Assembly: GCA_910589415.1 (NCBI GenBank)
Contig: CAJUUM010000003.1
Span: 1-64,000, forward strand
Origin: Malachius bipustulatus
Taxonomy: Eukaryota; Arthropoda; Insecta; Coleoptera; Melyridae
Direction: 5' to 3'
DNA: 64,000 nt
The notes below the pieces were generated by a model. It worked only from the letters and a program-made list of their open reading frames with translations, did not search any database and had not been told where the DNA came from. Both the position numbers and the translations under genes were made by a program. Numbering within the stretch: the stretch's first letter is position 1; each line of letters begins with the position of its first letter. Shown here piece by piece: positions 10,311-21,861 of this stretch.

Positions 10311-11040
10311 CATACAGGGTGTATCTAAATAACACCGAAAAAAATTAAGGGGTGATTCTGTGATGAAAATTAAGGGGGGTATTTGGTATAAAATTTTTCG
10401 AAAAAACTCTCCCCGAAAAAGTTACACCCCTCCGAAGAATTAAAAAAAAAAGGTTTTTATTTTTTATTTTCCCTGCATATTAAGCTAAAGACACGAAAAT
10501 TGGTAAATATTAATTGTCAATGAAACTACATATTTTGAATTTTTTTCAACCCTGAAGTATGCTTAGAAGGGATTGAAATAGTCAACCCTAAGATATTTGG
10601 TATAAGCTAAAAACTTGGTAGAGACGAAGCTCGTGACCCCCAAATACGACCTATTGAAAATGGACCGGATCCGAGAATTTTAAGACCCCCGTTCAGGGCC
10701 GTATTTTTTTTAAAACGTCCCGGCTTAAGGATTTGTTCCTCGGTAACGGTACATAGCGGGGAGATTCTGTTATTCTTGTACAAGATTCGTACCTTGTTAG
10801 ATAGCTACTACACTAGGGAAGTTTTTAAAACAATTTGTACGCAAGTTGCCTTGACAATTTTGCGAAAATAACTTGTAAAAACTTTTAAATCTTATTTAAA
10901 AAAAATAGTTTGTGAAAGTTTTTCTTTGAAATTTTCACACGATCGAAATACCTCAGGATATTTTTTATTCCAGAAGGAAGCATAGTATTGGACAAGTATT
11001 CCAGCAAAAAAAAATCAAAAAGTTAAAGTAGATTTTTTGA
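10311..11040. repeat. Dispersed repeat remnant including a conserved block shared with 40.5 kb
   Basis: It starts ACAGGGTGTATC, like the ends of the TA-flanked foldback MITEs, but I found no matching right end. About 10605-10765 is the reverse complement of about 40530-40690 (shared runs: AAAATTCTCGGATCCGG, TTTTCAATAGGTCGTATTTG, GTACCGTTACCGAG). No coding signal is convincing. Confidence 0.55.
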
Positions 11041-11060
11041 AAATTACATTTCAAGACAAC

Positions 11061-12987
11061 TGCCTGCTTGCTAACACCAATAAAAACTTTTTAGAAGCTT
11101 TCTGGTCACTTTCCAGGCAAGCGATGGCTGAAAATGCAATGAAAGTAAAACTTTCACAACAACCGCCTACTTTTTAACACTAATAAAAACTTTAGAGAGA
11201 CTTGCTGGTCACTTCCTACTTTAGAGACTGTTCAAAATGCTATAAAAGAAAATTTTTATAACAACTGCCTGCTTGCTAACATCAATAAATACTTTTGAGA
11301 GGCACTTTGGTCACTTTCCAGGCAAAAATCCTTGAAAAATAAAAATTTTATAACAACTGCCTGCTTGCTAACACCAATAAAAACTTTTTTGAAGCTTTCT
11401 AGTCACTTTCCAGGCAAGCGATGGCTAAAAATGCAATGAAAGTAAAAATTTCACAATAACCACCTACTTTTTAACACTAATAAAAACTTTAAAGAGACTT
11501 GCTGGTCACTTCCTGCTTTAAAGACTGTTCAAAATGCTACAAAAGAAAATTTTTATAACAACTGCCTACTTGCTAACACCAATAAAAACTTTTTAGAAGC
11601 TTTCTGGTCACTTTCCAGGCAAGCGATGGCTAAAAATGCAATGAAAGTAAAAATTTCACAACAACCGCCTACTTTTTAACACCAATAAAAACTTTAGAGA
11701 GACTTGCTGGTCACTTCCTACTTTAGAGACTGTTCAAAATGCTATAAAAGAAAATTTTTATAGCAACTGCCTGCTTGCTAACACCAATAAAAACTTTTTT
11801 GAAGCTTTCTAGTCACTTTCCAGGCAAGCGATGGCTAAAAGTGCAATGAAAGAAAAAATTTCACAATAACCGCCTACTTTTTAACGCTAATAAAAACTTT
11901 AGAGAGACTTGCTGGTCACTTCCTGCTTTAAAGACTGTTCAAAATGCTACAAAAGAAAATTTTTATAACAACTGCCTGCTTGCTAACACCAATAAAAACT
12001 TTTTAGAAGCTTTCTGGTCACTTTCCAGGCAAGCGATGGCTAAAAATGCAATGAAAGTAAAAATTTCACAACAACCGCCTACTTTTTAACACTAATAAAA
12101 ACTTTAAAGAGACTTGCTGGTCACTTCCTGCTTTAAAGACTGTTCAAAATGCTACAAAAGAAAATTTTTATAACAACTGCCTGCTTGCTAACACCAATAA
12201 AAATTTTTAGAAGCTTTCTAGTCACTTTCCAGGCAAGCGATGGCTAAAAATGCAATGAAAGTAAAAATTTCACAATAACCACCTACTTTTTAACACTAAT
12301 AAAAACTTTAAAGAGACTTGCTGGTCACTTCCTGCTTTAAAGACTGTTCAAAATGCTACAAAAGAAAATTTTTATAACAACTGCCTGCTTGCTAACACCA
12401 ATAAAAACTTTTTAGAAGCTTTCTGGTCACTTTCCAGGCAAGCGATGGCTAAAAAAGCAATGAAAGTAAAAATTTCACAACAACCGCCTACTTTTTAACA
12501 CCAATAAAAACTTTAGAGAGACTTGCTGGTCACTTCCTGCTTTAAAGACTGTTCAAAATGCTACAAAAGAAAATTTTTATAACAACCGCCTGCTTGCTAA
12601 CACCAATAAAAACTTTTTAGAAGCTTTCTGGTCACTTTCCAGGCAAGCGATGGCTAAAAATGCAATGAAAGTAAAAATTTCACAACAATCGCCTACTTTT
12701 TAACACTAATAAACACTTTAGAGAGACTTGCTGGTCACTTCCTACTTTAGAGACTGTTCAAAATGCTATAAAAGAAAATTTTTATAACAACTGCCTGCTT
12801 GCTAACATCAATAAATACTTTTGAGAGGCACTTTGGTCACTTTCCAGGCAAAAATCCTTGAAAAATAAAAATTTTATAACAACTGCCTGCTAGCTAACAC
12901 CAATAAAAACTTTTTTGAAGCTTTCTAGTCACTTTCCAGGCAAGCGATGGCTAAAAATGCAATGAAAGTAAAAATTTCCCAACAACC
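11061..12987. repeat. Satellite array: 205-bp dimers plus 92-bp monomers, higher-order
   Basis: Units begin TGCCTGCTTGCTAACACC at 11061, 11266, 11358, 11563, 11768, 11973, 12178, 12382, 12587, 12792 and 12884. Steps are 205, 92, 205, 205, 205, 205, 204, 205, 205, 92. Each 205-bp unit is itself two related halves (about 103 and 102 bp), both carrying CTGGTCACTT. The 92-bp type (11266-11357 and 12792-12883) is almost identical in both places and 1526 bp apart, so groups of units have been duplicated together. The array ends in a partial unit near 12987-13010. Confidence 0.95.
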
Positions 12988-13204
12988 GCCTACTTTTTAA
13001 CACTAATAAAAAAAATATTCTCTGAAAAGTAAAATAATAACAAAACTGAATAATATTTTTAATAATAAAAAACGTTTGAGACTTTCTGGCCATAAACATT
13101 GATACGAGGGGTAATTTCGACTAAACGCTTGTTCAATATGCTTTAAAAGTAACAATTTTACAACAACGGCTTGTTTGTCAATACCAACAAAAAAATCTTT
13201 TGAA
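12988..13204. repeat. Diverged satellite monomers at the array edge
   Basis: Weaker copies of the satellite half-unit continue: CGTTTGAGACTTTCTGG near 13072 and AACGGCTTGTTTGTCAATAC near 13155. This is typical decay at the edge of a satellite, and it runs into the transposase remnant. Confidence 0.6.
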
Positions 13205-13718
13205 AGACTAACTTTTCACACTCAGTGGCCACAGAAACTCAACGAATGGGCAGGAATTCTAGGAAATCACATCATTGGGCCCTTTTTTATTGACGGATCT
13301 TTAAATGCCGCAAAATTTTTGATACTCAGAGAAAAAGTCCTCCCGTCTGCACGCAGACTTTCTTTAAATGGGCAAGTAATTTTACAGTAAGACGGAGTAA
13401 CCGCTAATAGTACACGTGATATTGCACAGTTTTTAATTACCGAGTTTGATGAATGGATTGGTCAGTTTGGACCATTGAAATGGCCTGCTAGAAGCCCAGA
13501 CACCTCTTGATTTTTTTTGGGAGGGGGGGGATACTTAGCCAGCAAAGTTTTTGACGACAAAAGACAAAAACCAAAAAATTTGGAAGAACTAAAGCAAAGG
13601 ATTAATGAAGCTTCTAATACAATAGTTGTTCGACAATTACAAAATGTAAAGCGGCATTTTCAGGAAAGATTAGGACATTGTTTAGCAGCTTCTGGACGAC
13701 AGTTTGAATATTTGATTT
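13205..13718 (+). pseudogene. mariner/Tc1-related transposase pseudogene
   Basis: Translation gives NEWAGILGNHIIGPFFIDGS, then a stop where the QDG block should read on (DGVTANSTRDIAQFL), then DEWIGQFGPLKWPARSPDTS. A frameshift in a G-rich run near 13520 leads to YLASKVFDDKRQ and a C-terminal helical region ending EYLI. Order and motifs match the catalytic half of the Tc1/mariner-type transposases common in arthropods (FIDG, QDGA, SPDLxPLDFF). The stop and frameshift make it dead, and the N-terminal HTH half is missing. It adjoins diverged satellite on one side and a piggyBac MITE on the other. Confidence 0.85.
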
Positions 13719-13727
13719 AGATTTTAA

Positions 13728-14349
13728 CCCGGCATGTGACATGTGGAATATTTTCACATGTTCAGACAGGTGGGGTCTGAGAAACCCCAATTTCAAAAAT
13801 AGGTATCATCAATTTCTATATCACTTTTAATGGGCCAATATTTTAATTTAGATTCGTTTTTATTTATTTTTATGAAAACAAACACAAAAATTAGAGATTT
13901 CGAAAGAAAAATCGTAAAATAAATCAAATATCACTAATTCATCGTCTATGTAACATAATTAGGAAAAATAATCTTCAAAACAAAACAAAAATCAATGAAC
14001 TAATTAAAAAAGGGAAAATGTTGTGACTAATTAAAATCACTTGATTTTGCACAATCTCTGCAGTATAGGACAGCATGTTCTTGCTCAACAGGCCGGGAAA
14101 TAAAGATATGCGATCAACGAAAAATAGTTTTAATAACAGACACGTGGGGTATCACAAACCCCAGTCCACTTTGAAGCGACACACTGTCTTCAAAATGCAA
14201 CAGGCGAGTGCCGTTTGTAACTATATGTAGTTGTATACATACAATTTAAAGCTATTGGGCAGTGCAGGCGCATAGATAAAATTTTAAGAAAGTAGTGTAT
14301 GTGTTTTCAGCCGTTGGGGTTTGTCACACCCCACCTGTCACATGCCGGG
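13728..14349. mobile_element. piggyBac-type MITE (622 bp), TSD TTAA
   Basis: TTAA flanks both ends (13724-13727 and 14350-14353). Terminal inverted repeats start CCCGGCATGTGACA on both sides and extend into a shared GGTGGGGT...AAACCCCAA block. The left copy has a 25-bp insertion within it. CCC ends at TTAA are the mark of piggyBac. No coding capacity, so it was mobilised in trans. Confidence 0.85.
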
Positions 14350-14353
14350 TTAA

Positions 14354-15369
14354 TTTATTGTTCTACAAATAAATTGTTTAATACGCGCTGTGTTCCCTTA
14401 TGTCTTTTGCTAAGCTTAAGTTAGGTATTCTTAGGTAGCTAGTAGCTACTTTGTTTGATTTTTTTGTTTAAATTGATTTAAATAATAACTATGTAATGAT
14501 TAAAATGTCATAGGAATGATAGATGTCAGTGAATGAATAGGCAATCTATTTTAAATAATCAGTATGAAATGGTTCAACTTTTTAATTTTAATGTTAAACG
14601 TATTGCTCCCATTGGTAGCAGATCTTCAAAATAAGATGCAGAATACTGTGTTTTAAGCTTCCACACAAAAAAATCAGAAATTTACTCCAGGAAAACAGGA
14701 GGTGCATGTTTTTACATGTGAATCTCTATCTATGGAGCATTGAAAACGAAATGCCCTGTATAATATCTTACAGAATGTCACCTACACCAATTAAAGAACA
14801 ACAGAAAAGTAGCTTTCAACTTACCAAAAAGACTGTATCTTCCTAATGCCGTTTTATCTACTAGATACTGAAGAAAGAGTCTTCGGTCTGTCCACGAGAT
14901 AGGTAGCTACAGGTGTCCTATGTGGGGTGGATGTTCACTGTATTCTATCCCCTGTTCACACTCGTTTGTTACTTGAACACCTTAAAACAAAGAATTCAGA
15001 ACTTTTATTATTCCTAGTAAGTCCCTATAGGTATTTTTATTAACTTACCCTTTATTTCCAAAAAGATTTTAAATGAACAGGTGTTATTTAACCCCACTTC
15101 ACTAATAAGTCGTAACTATTTATTATAGTAATATAATAAATATTGACTCCTTTTATTAATTTAAATTTGTGTTAACAATAATTAGTAAATGGCGATCGGT
15201 GGCTAGCTAGACGCTAGAAACAGAATTAGAGACTTCAAAAATTTTCTAACCAATCCTATAGGTTTAATCCTATATTCTAATCAATCCTATTGACACAGTG
15301 CATATAGCCACTCACAAAGGTTTACAAACTTCCTTTTTTTGAAGTCTTCTAAAAATCAATTATTGTTTG
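14354..15369. other. Unassigned sequence; start of duplicated block copy A near 14.8 kb
   Basis: No gene is visible. About 14800-14825 (AAGTAGCTTTCAACTTACC) matches about 33465-33485 and is the first sign of the colinear block shared with 33.46-35.73 kb. Confidence 0.4.
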
Positions 15370-15545
15370 CAATATTTTGAACTTATTGTTCAATATATTG
15401 AAAATATTTACAATATTTTGAATTTTTTTTCAAAATAGTGAAAATATTTGCAATATGTTGAATTTATTTTTCAATATATTGAAAATATTTGCAATATTTT
15501 GATTTTACTTTTCAATATATTGAAAATATTTGCAATATTTTCAAA
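15370..15545. repeat. 41-bp tandem repeat, about 4.2 copies
   Basis: CAATATTTTG or a close variant recurs at 15370, 15411, 15451, 15492 and 15533. Each unit holds TTCAATATATTGAAAATATT, a short self-complementary run. Confidence 0.9.
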
Positions 15546-15975
15546 ACTTAAAGAAACAATAATTATCGATTAAAGAAAATATCGATAAAGAAACACGTAT
15601 AATAGAAACACTTCCAATATCTTCAGCAGACCACTATACCACACTACTACACTTCACTCGCACTGACACTAGGTGTATATTATAGAAAATTTCCAGTCCT
15701 TAAATGCTTTAAGTACGCGCGACTCTGAAGTAGTAGAGCTTAAGTGAAGGGGTGGAGCTAAACTAGTTGTGGAGTTGCCAAGCCAAAACTCGTCTCTGCG
15801 CATCCATCCCTATTCCCAAAGTTATTTGTCCCGAGCTCTATTGATTAATAAGGAAGCGACGAACCTGCGCAGAGAGCTGTACCCACGAGGATTTTAGATT
15901 GCGCAGTTGCAACATCCTCGAAAATTTCTATAATTTGTGTTGTACAAATATTCAAAACACATTTCGGGCATTTAA
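15546..15975. repeat. Duplicated block copy A, segment 1
   Basis: About 15840-15960 aligns with about 33640-33745 (shared CTGCGCAGA, TTGCGC/TCCGCGGTTG, AATTTCT...AATTTGTGT). No coding evidence. It ends at the TTAA of the next element. Confidence 0.5.
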
Positions 15976-17484
15976 CCCCTTAAGTGGGCAAAACATTTTT
16001 AGGTTTTCTACCCCGTGGTGGGGAGAAGTTTTTTTTTGTATATTCGAATTTTCGATATTTTTTAGGTAATCAGCATAACATACTTATTATAAAATAATTT
16101 GAAAAAATTTTTTTTTATGAAGTTTAATTTGTCATGTCAGTGGCGGGTACCACCCTTTTAGTGTTTGACAATTTTTTTTTACTTTTTTTATTTTTTCAAA
16201 ACATATTTACCAGTAAAATTTTAAATAGTTCTAACGAAAATTTAGTGCATCAGGGTCGCGCATGTAAAAGTTTTACAGGGTTCAAAAAATTAATAAATTT
16301 GAAAAAATATACAAGAAAAATTTGATACAACAAACTACATTTAGAGTAAACTTGCATTAGATTTATAAGAAAAAAAAAGCACCAGTGGCGGAGATGCATA
16401 AATATTTTAGGGGATAATGTTATTTATTTATTTTTTTCAATGTTTCTTGGTGGTGGCTATTTATTCAATTTAATGGATTCAAATTATTGCAACTGAAATA
16501 ATTAAATAAAATATCCATAGTAAAATATTACAAATAAAATGTATTTCATTTACGAATCTTTTCATTACATGAATCAAAAATTCAACTAAAAATAAATATG
16601 TACCCACCCAATAAAAAAAAAAGTTTTTATGCTTGCGGATTTTATTATTGTATAAAATACAAATACAAAATATAATTCCTCACGTGAGCATACTTATACT
16701 CTATTTTTTATTATCAAAATACAACAATGCACATTTCCAATGACCTATATTTTGTCCAAGCAAGAATGCGTGATCTACCTATAACTCATTTTATTATCTT
16801 GTTCCGCCCTTTATAAATGGCCAATAATGTAACTATCGACTCGGTTAGTCACCAAATGTGACAATAAAAAATATTTATTTTCTTTTGTCGCCAAAACGAA
16901 ACCGAATTTGAAGAACAAATTCAGTATAAAGAAAAGCTGAGATTCAAAATTGTAAACATTGTAAAAATATTACCTATGTAATTTTTACGTTGCCGATATT
17001 AGAATGCAAATTTCTAATTTCTAATCCATGAAATACCTAATCCAATAATAATTCTAAACTGCCCTTCACAAAAGTCATTTCAATTACCTATCAATGTAAG
17101 TTACGAGACTCAATAAATAAAAAACTAGTAGTCCTAGAGCCATCTAGGAATGAGAATATAACCAAAGTATAAATCAATACAATTGATGTTCTATTCTATA
17201 CAGATTTCTGGAACGTATTTATTACTTCCTGCTGTAAATCAACTGCGCGCCACTGAAGTCTAGCGTTTAAAATGTTTTTCCATTACAGATTCCTTATTTT
17301 TTATCCGATTTATTTCAAACTTTCACCAACAGATGTCAAATATAGAAACCTTTAAAATGAATCAAGGTTCATCCACTTTGGCCGTATATTAGCTAAAATT
17401 ATATACGAAACGCACCTGCTCGTCATACCCACTGTGCGTTGCATCTCGCTCGGACGAGCTGGCGCGTATTACCCGCTTAAAGGG
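15976..17484. mobile_element. Second piggyBac-type non-autonomous element (1509 bp), TSD TTAA
   Basis: TTAA flanks both ends (15972-15975 and 17485-17488). Left end CCCCTTAAGTGGGCAAAAC; right end read on minus CCCTTTAAGCGGGTAATAC, so roughly 15 of 19 bases match. The surrounding sequence resembles the 33.6-34.5 kb block on both sides, supporting insertion into that block. No transposase frame inside. Confidence 0.65.
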
Positions 17485-17488
17485 TTAA

Positions 17489-18795
17489 TTGAAATCAACT
17501 TCTCATTACGAATAATTTAGCTTTACTTAAGAGGTATTTTCGGCCAAATAATGATGCGAGATTGTCTAGGGACGACAGCATATTTTTCAATTCTACAGAC
17601 CGAAATTTGATGCACAATTTTAGTGTCTTTCGAGCAATTAATTTGAAATAAACTTCGCTCGCACCCGAACTTCACTTTAGATGTACCAAATTAATTGATC
17701 AGAAAACAGTCAAATTACCTACCTACGCATTCAACGCTTTGCGTGTTTCTGTAAAATGATAACTAACTACCATATTTCCACTTCTTGAAACCAACGCAAA
17801 GTTATTAGTCGTTATTGGTACATGTGAAACAAACACCAATTTGTAATGATTCGAGTTTCATTGTTTTTCAAGAAATTTTTGACTAATTTAATGACCGAAG
17901 GATTTTTAGAATCGCACTGAATTCATTATAGAAATTCACGAGAACGTGGCAACAGCACACGAATATTATTTCGCAGTTCGCAGCATCCCCTCCAGACGCC
18001 AACTTTCAGGCGCGTTGACAATAATCATTAATGGCCTTGAAGTTCAAAGCATTCAGCCAGAAGTTAAATTGTTAACCTGACGTCATAGATCCAAGTCTAC
18101 TCAAACAAAAAATTATTATTACTATGTGACTCTGTTTACGTATTCATTTTTTATAGATATTGGAGTATAAATAATTGATTCTATTCTAAAGCATTTACAG
18201 GGTACAGGGTGAATTTGCATCATATGTATTTGATTTTGCAGCCATTTGAATTTTAGGAAAAAAGGATATTGTTTGAACCCCTGTAATAAGCTGTAGATAA
18301 GTATAAAAAGGTTAATATCAAATTCACAAAATTGAAGGAAAATGATTTGAAATTGAGGTTAATGCAATAACATCTGCATTTCTTGTATTAATAAGCCAGT
18401 GGCGTAGGGAGGATAAAGGTAAAAATGGTTAAATTAAAGAATCAACAAAAGAATATTACAGTAGTTATCCTATACTAATAAATAACCGCTTTAACCTTCA
18501 AAAATTTTAAAAAGCAAATAAATTATTCTCATTCTAACAAAAAGTTTGGAAAAAAGTTGAAAATGTCAAATTTAACTCCAAAAACGTCAGATTTTCCATG
18601 AACGTACAACTGCCTTAAAATTCTCATAAGTTGTTATTAAGTCCACGTATTTTTTAAAAATGATAAACTTTTGCAGCATTAGAAGATGTTTTAACAATTA
18701 AAAGTGGGCTTTCCACTTGTCCGCGTTGCCTAAAGATGACTTTCTCAATATTTTAAAATCATTATGGTCCTCTTTTAATACTTACTTGCTACCAG
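17489..18795. repeat. Duplicated block copy A, segment 2
   Basis: About 17590-18000 aligns with about 34130-34530. Shared runs: GAGCAATTAATTT, ACCTACCTAC, AACCAACGCAAA, CCGAAGGATTTTTAGAATTG-like, GGCAACAGCACACG. 18010-18795 has no recognisable gene. Confidence 0.55.
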
Positions 18796-20254
18796 GATGT
18801 GCCTTTGCCATTACGCGTTAAAGAATTCATCCTCTACGTTTGACGTAAAGAATGTAAAGAATACGTAAGCATTACGTAAAGAATGTAAACCATGTAAAGA
18901 ATAGGTAAAGAACGAAAACAACAGAAAAGCAAGATTATGTTCTATGTTTGTTTTGTTTTTTTGATAACAAATTATTATTATGTTATTTTATATTATTAAT
19001 TTTCATGGAATCCCACTACCACACACGATAGATTACGGTGGTTTGCTTAAAGCAAAACTGAGGAATATTCTGAGCTCCCAGCTCACCGTAATTAAAATTG
19101 ATACTTTTTTTTAATAATTAATTATACATAATTACATTAACTTCTGCAAGTACATGCGGGCAGAGCAGCAATAAAATTAGTAATGACACTGACTAACAAC
19201 AGTGAAGACGGTGACACTGAGCATTATCTACATTCTTTATGTCTTTGCTTATTTTACATTATTTACCCCGAAAAAAGTCCATATAAAGAATGAATTCCTT
19301 ACCCGTTAAGAATCGCGAAAAGAATAGAGATAAAGAATACGACACATCGCTGCTTGTTACTGGGATTTTCTTGGATAAAAATGCACCCCAGTCCCATCAG
19401 CAGACAGTTATGATTGCAAAAAATATACGGAGGTCAGAATTTTCGCCTACCTGAAAGTGTGTCAGGTAGGTTATTTTATTATACATCTTGATGAATCTTA
19501 TTTTTTTCTGTATGGGATGGGAGAGTCTTATATAGCGGTCTAAGATCACACTTTTCGTGTGTTTGCACCGTTCGTGTGTCTACCAAGACGCTTTTTCTCA
19601 GTAACTACGTTAGATATCGAGTTAAAAATGATACCCAATACCAAAATCTACAGCTTCGTAGATCCTATTAACCCGTCATATGTTCTTAGTACCAGCCGAA
19701 AGAGGATTCCTCGATTTCTATTCGTGTTGATTATTTTGTTTCATTTTCGAAACTTCGCTTTTTTCAATTTAATATCTACGCCTGTGACCAAAATGTGCCA
19801 AACATTAGATATCAAGCTGTTCAAACATAAACATGTTAAGTAACCGTCAACAAATGAATGCGCTACCCTAGTGAGCGTTAGTGTCGGTAATGCAGGTTCC
19901 CTATGCCCTATGCCAATTGCTATCGGTCACAATAGCCAAGCTGCTAGAGTTTCGGTCAAACGATCTCTAAAGTGCAGCATGACTTTTCTTGGTCAGTACT
20001 TAGATGGGTGACCAATTATAGTGGTAAAAAAAAAAGTTCCGTGACCGATCGTGCTCCGGGAGGTACGTTAAAAAGGGGGTCCCGGCTGCTTTACAGCAGT
20101 CGTTAAGTTACGTCAGAGGCCCTTGAGGCTACTTGAAAACTTCTGACTCTTGGGCTTTAACACAGCCATAAGATATTTATTTATTTATTTATGCCAATTG
20201 CTTCTACTATTTCGGTCACTTCTACACAACGACGTCATGCGGCTGGATTTTGAC
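18796..20254. repeat. Duplicated block copy A, segment 3 (near-identical to 34556-35731)
   Basis: Long, nearly identical match to 34556-35731, from GTGCCTTT...CGCG...AAAGAATTCATCC to GACGTCATGCGGCTGGATTT. The left 100 bases carry a run of GTAAAGAAT-type motifs. The SINE at 19922-20190 is the main difference from the other copy. A small frame at 19559-19843 is not conserved in copy B (indels), so I do not call it a gene. Confidence 0.85.
19922..20190 (+). mobile_element. 5S rRNA-derived SINE, 12-bp TSD
   Basis: The 5' part carries a clear 5S rRNA-type internal promoter: TTGGTCAGTACTTAGATGGG followed by TGACC is the box C region, and TAAAGTGCAGC upstream resembles box A. A non-5S body follows (GTCCCGGCTGCTTTACAGCA, GAGGCCCTTGAGGC), then a TATT-type tail. 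ATGCCAATTGCT flanks both sides (19910-19921 and 20191-20202). The paralogous site near 35664-35676 is uninterrupted with one copy of the target, so both ends are certain. Transcribed by RNA polymerase III and moved by a LINE, by family knowledge. Confidence 0.9.
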
Positions 20255-21321
20255 TCCGAGCATTAATCGCGGCGAGGTTGCTTATAAAATAAATGTATAT
20301 TTTGATTACTCTTTTCCTTCTTACTTGTGATAGACCTACAATAATATGTTATATCGTAGATTGTTTTCAATTTTACGGTTTTATTTTACATATTATGCTA
20401 TTACATGTGTGTCCCATTTAAAAAAACTGAGTACATAGTGGGATCTCGGAAACGACAAAAAATACAACTACACAAAATATGTCAACCTGAGACAAAAAAC
20501 TCGTCCGCGCTGCCCATGACGTCACTGTTGTTATTGCAATGCGATCGCCAGCGGAAGAATTAAAAATATTTGAAGGTGAAAGTCAACATTTATGGGGTGT
20601 AATGAAGAGTGTTGGTGCTTACTGTGACACGATACTAATCATTTATACATTATTGCCTTTGCCCAACTAAAAAAAGATATCTCTTTGCCTTTCGTTTTTC
20701 TTGCATAATTCTCACACTCGCACTTAACGCGCAACAAACCATTTTTGTCGTCAGACAGTCAGGTACAGAAGTCAAAAACATTAATATTAATGCAACATCT
20801 ACGAACGTCAAAATAACCTACTAAATCGCGACTTTTCGTCATTATTACTGCCAAATCGCATGTAGCTACCACCGGACTGACGTCAGGGGCTGCCACACGT
20901 CGTTTATTTGTTTCACGCAAAGTACTAAACAATACTAAACATAGGAGAGATTCTGTATCTGTATGGCGTTTGCGTTCACCCAAAGAGCCAAAGATATTTA
21001 TTTTTTCTCTATGCATTTTACTATCGATTTCGATGTGTAATTTTAAATTTTATATTGTCATCAGACGGACAATAATTTACAATGCTATCAGTTGTTGTTC
21101 TATCCTCTGGATTTATTTTATTCTAATCCAATTCTAATCTATTCTAATCTAAGTTCTATTGTCGTTCCTTTTTAATTCATTGGTTTCGATTTATTATTCT
21201 TGGTTATGTATTGTTTTGTGTGTAACTATTGCTATAATTACAATACCTACATAAGAAACAAAAATAAAAAGAATTATTTTTCTTTATTCGTGGTGTATGT
21301 ATACATAACAATAATAACACA
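20255..21321. other. Unassigned sequence and upstream region of the macro-domain gene
   Basis: No gene is visible. 21118-21165 has short TTCTAATC-type repeats like the R2-like LINE tail. The 100 bases before 21322 are AT-rich and presumably hold the promoter and 5' UTR of the next gene; no clear TATA box decides it. Confidence 0.4.
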
Positions 21322-21861
21322 ATGTCCAATTTAAATTATTCATTTGAAAGTCGAGTACAAGAAGTGTACAACAAACTTACAATCACATTACTTCGAAATT
21401 TTCAAATCGAAATTACTTGTTTGAAACACACAAACAGGGATCTATTCAAAGTTTCCAGAGAATACTCTTTGGCCCATTGTGTGGCCGAAGATTTCTCCAT
21501 GGGAGCAGGCATAGCTATTCATTTCAAGCAGCAGTTCGGATGTGTGGACTTTCTGAAAGCACAAAATCAGAAAACTGGTGGAGTAGCAGTTTTACAGGAA
21601 GGTACAAGATACATCTATTATCTCGTCACAAAGGAAATCTCATCGGGAAAACCTACATACAAAAATCTCTGTAGATCTTTAATGTCAATGAGAGATCATT
21701 TGGAAAGTAAGAAGGTGAAAAAACTTGCAATTCCTACTATTGCATGCGGGCTAGATAAGCTCGAATGGAAAAAGGTGGAAATCATAATGGAACTTATCTT
21801 CGGCGAAATGAAAGACTTGGAAATTTTAGTCTGCCATTGGAACGGTAACAATTTCCCATAA
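21322..21861 (+). CDS. OARD1-like: Macro-domain ADP-ribose hydrolase, OARD1/TARG1-like (179 aa)
   Basis: Intact single-exon frame from a good ATG (context ACACAATGTCC) to a stop at 21861. The fold reads as a compact ALC1-like macro domain: SLAHCVAEDFSMGAGIAIHF (ADP-ribose binding loop), LVTKEISSGKPTY (Lys that in TARG1 forms the lysyl intermediate) and LAIPTIACGLDKLEW (catalytic Asp). Family function: removes ADP-ribose from glutamate and deacylates O-acyl-ADP-ribose. Human OARD1 is about 150 aa; this one has some 25 extra N-terminal residues (MSNLNYSFESRVQEVYNKLT). Being intronless among repeats, it may be a retrocopy or a member of an expanded insect family. A decayed inverted copy lies about 400 bp downstream. 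Both key residues are present, so it could be active. Confidence 0.9.
   Translation: MSNLNYSFESRVQEVYNKLTITLLRNFQIEITCLKHTNRDLFKVSREYSLAHCVAEDFSMGAGIAIHFKQQFGCVDFLKAQNQKTGGVAVLQEGTRYIYYLVTKEISSGKPTYKNLCRSLMSMRDHLESKKVKKLAIPTIACGLDKLEWKKVEIIMELIFGEMKDLEILVCHWNGNNFP

Noticed and set aside
11061..12987. CRISPR-like array
   Set aside because: Units are contiguous 205/92-bp satellite monomers without spacers, in a eukaryotic context.
19559..19843. 94-codon frame in the duplicated block
   Set aside because: The paralogue at 35.3-35.6 kb has indels that break it, so it is not under coding constraint.
19977..20015. A functional 5S rRNA gene
   Set aside because: Only the internal promoter region is 5S-like; the rest of the molecule is replaced by unrelated body and tail, with a TSD.
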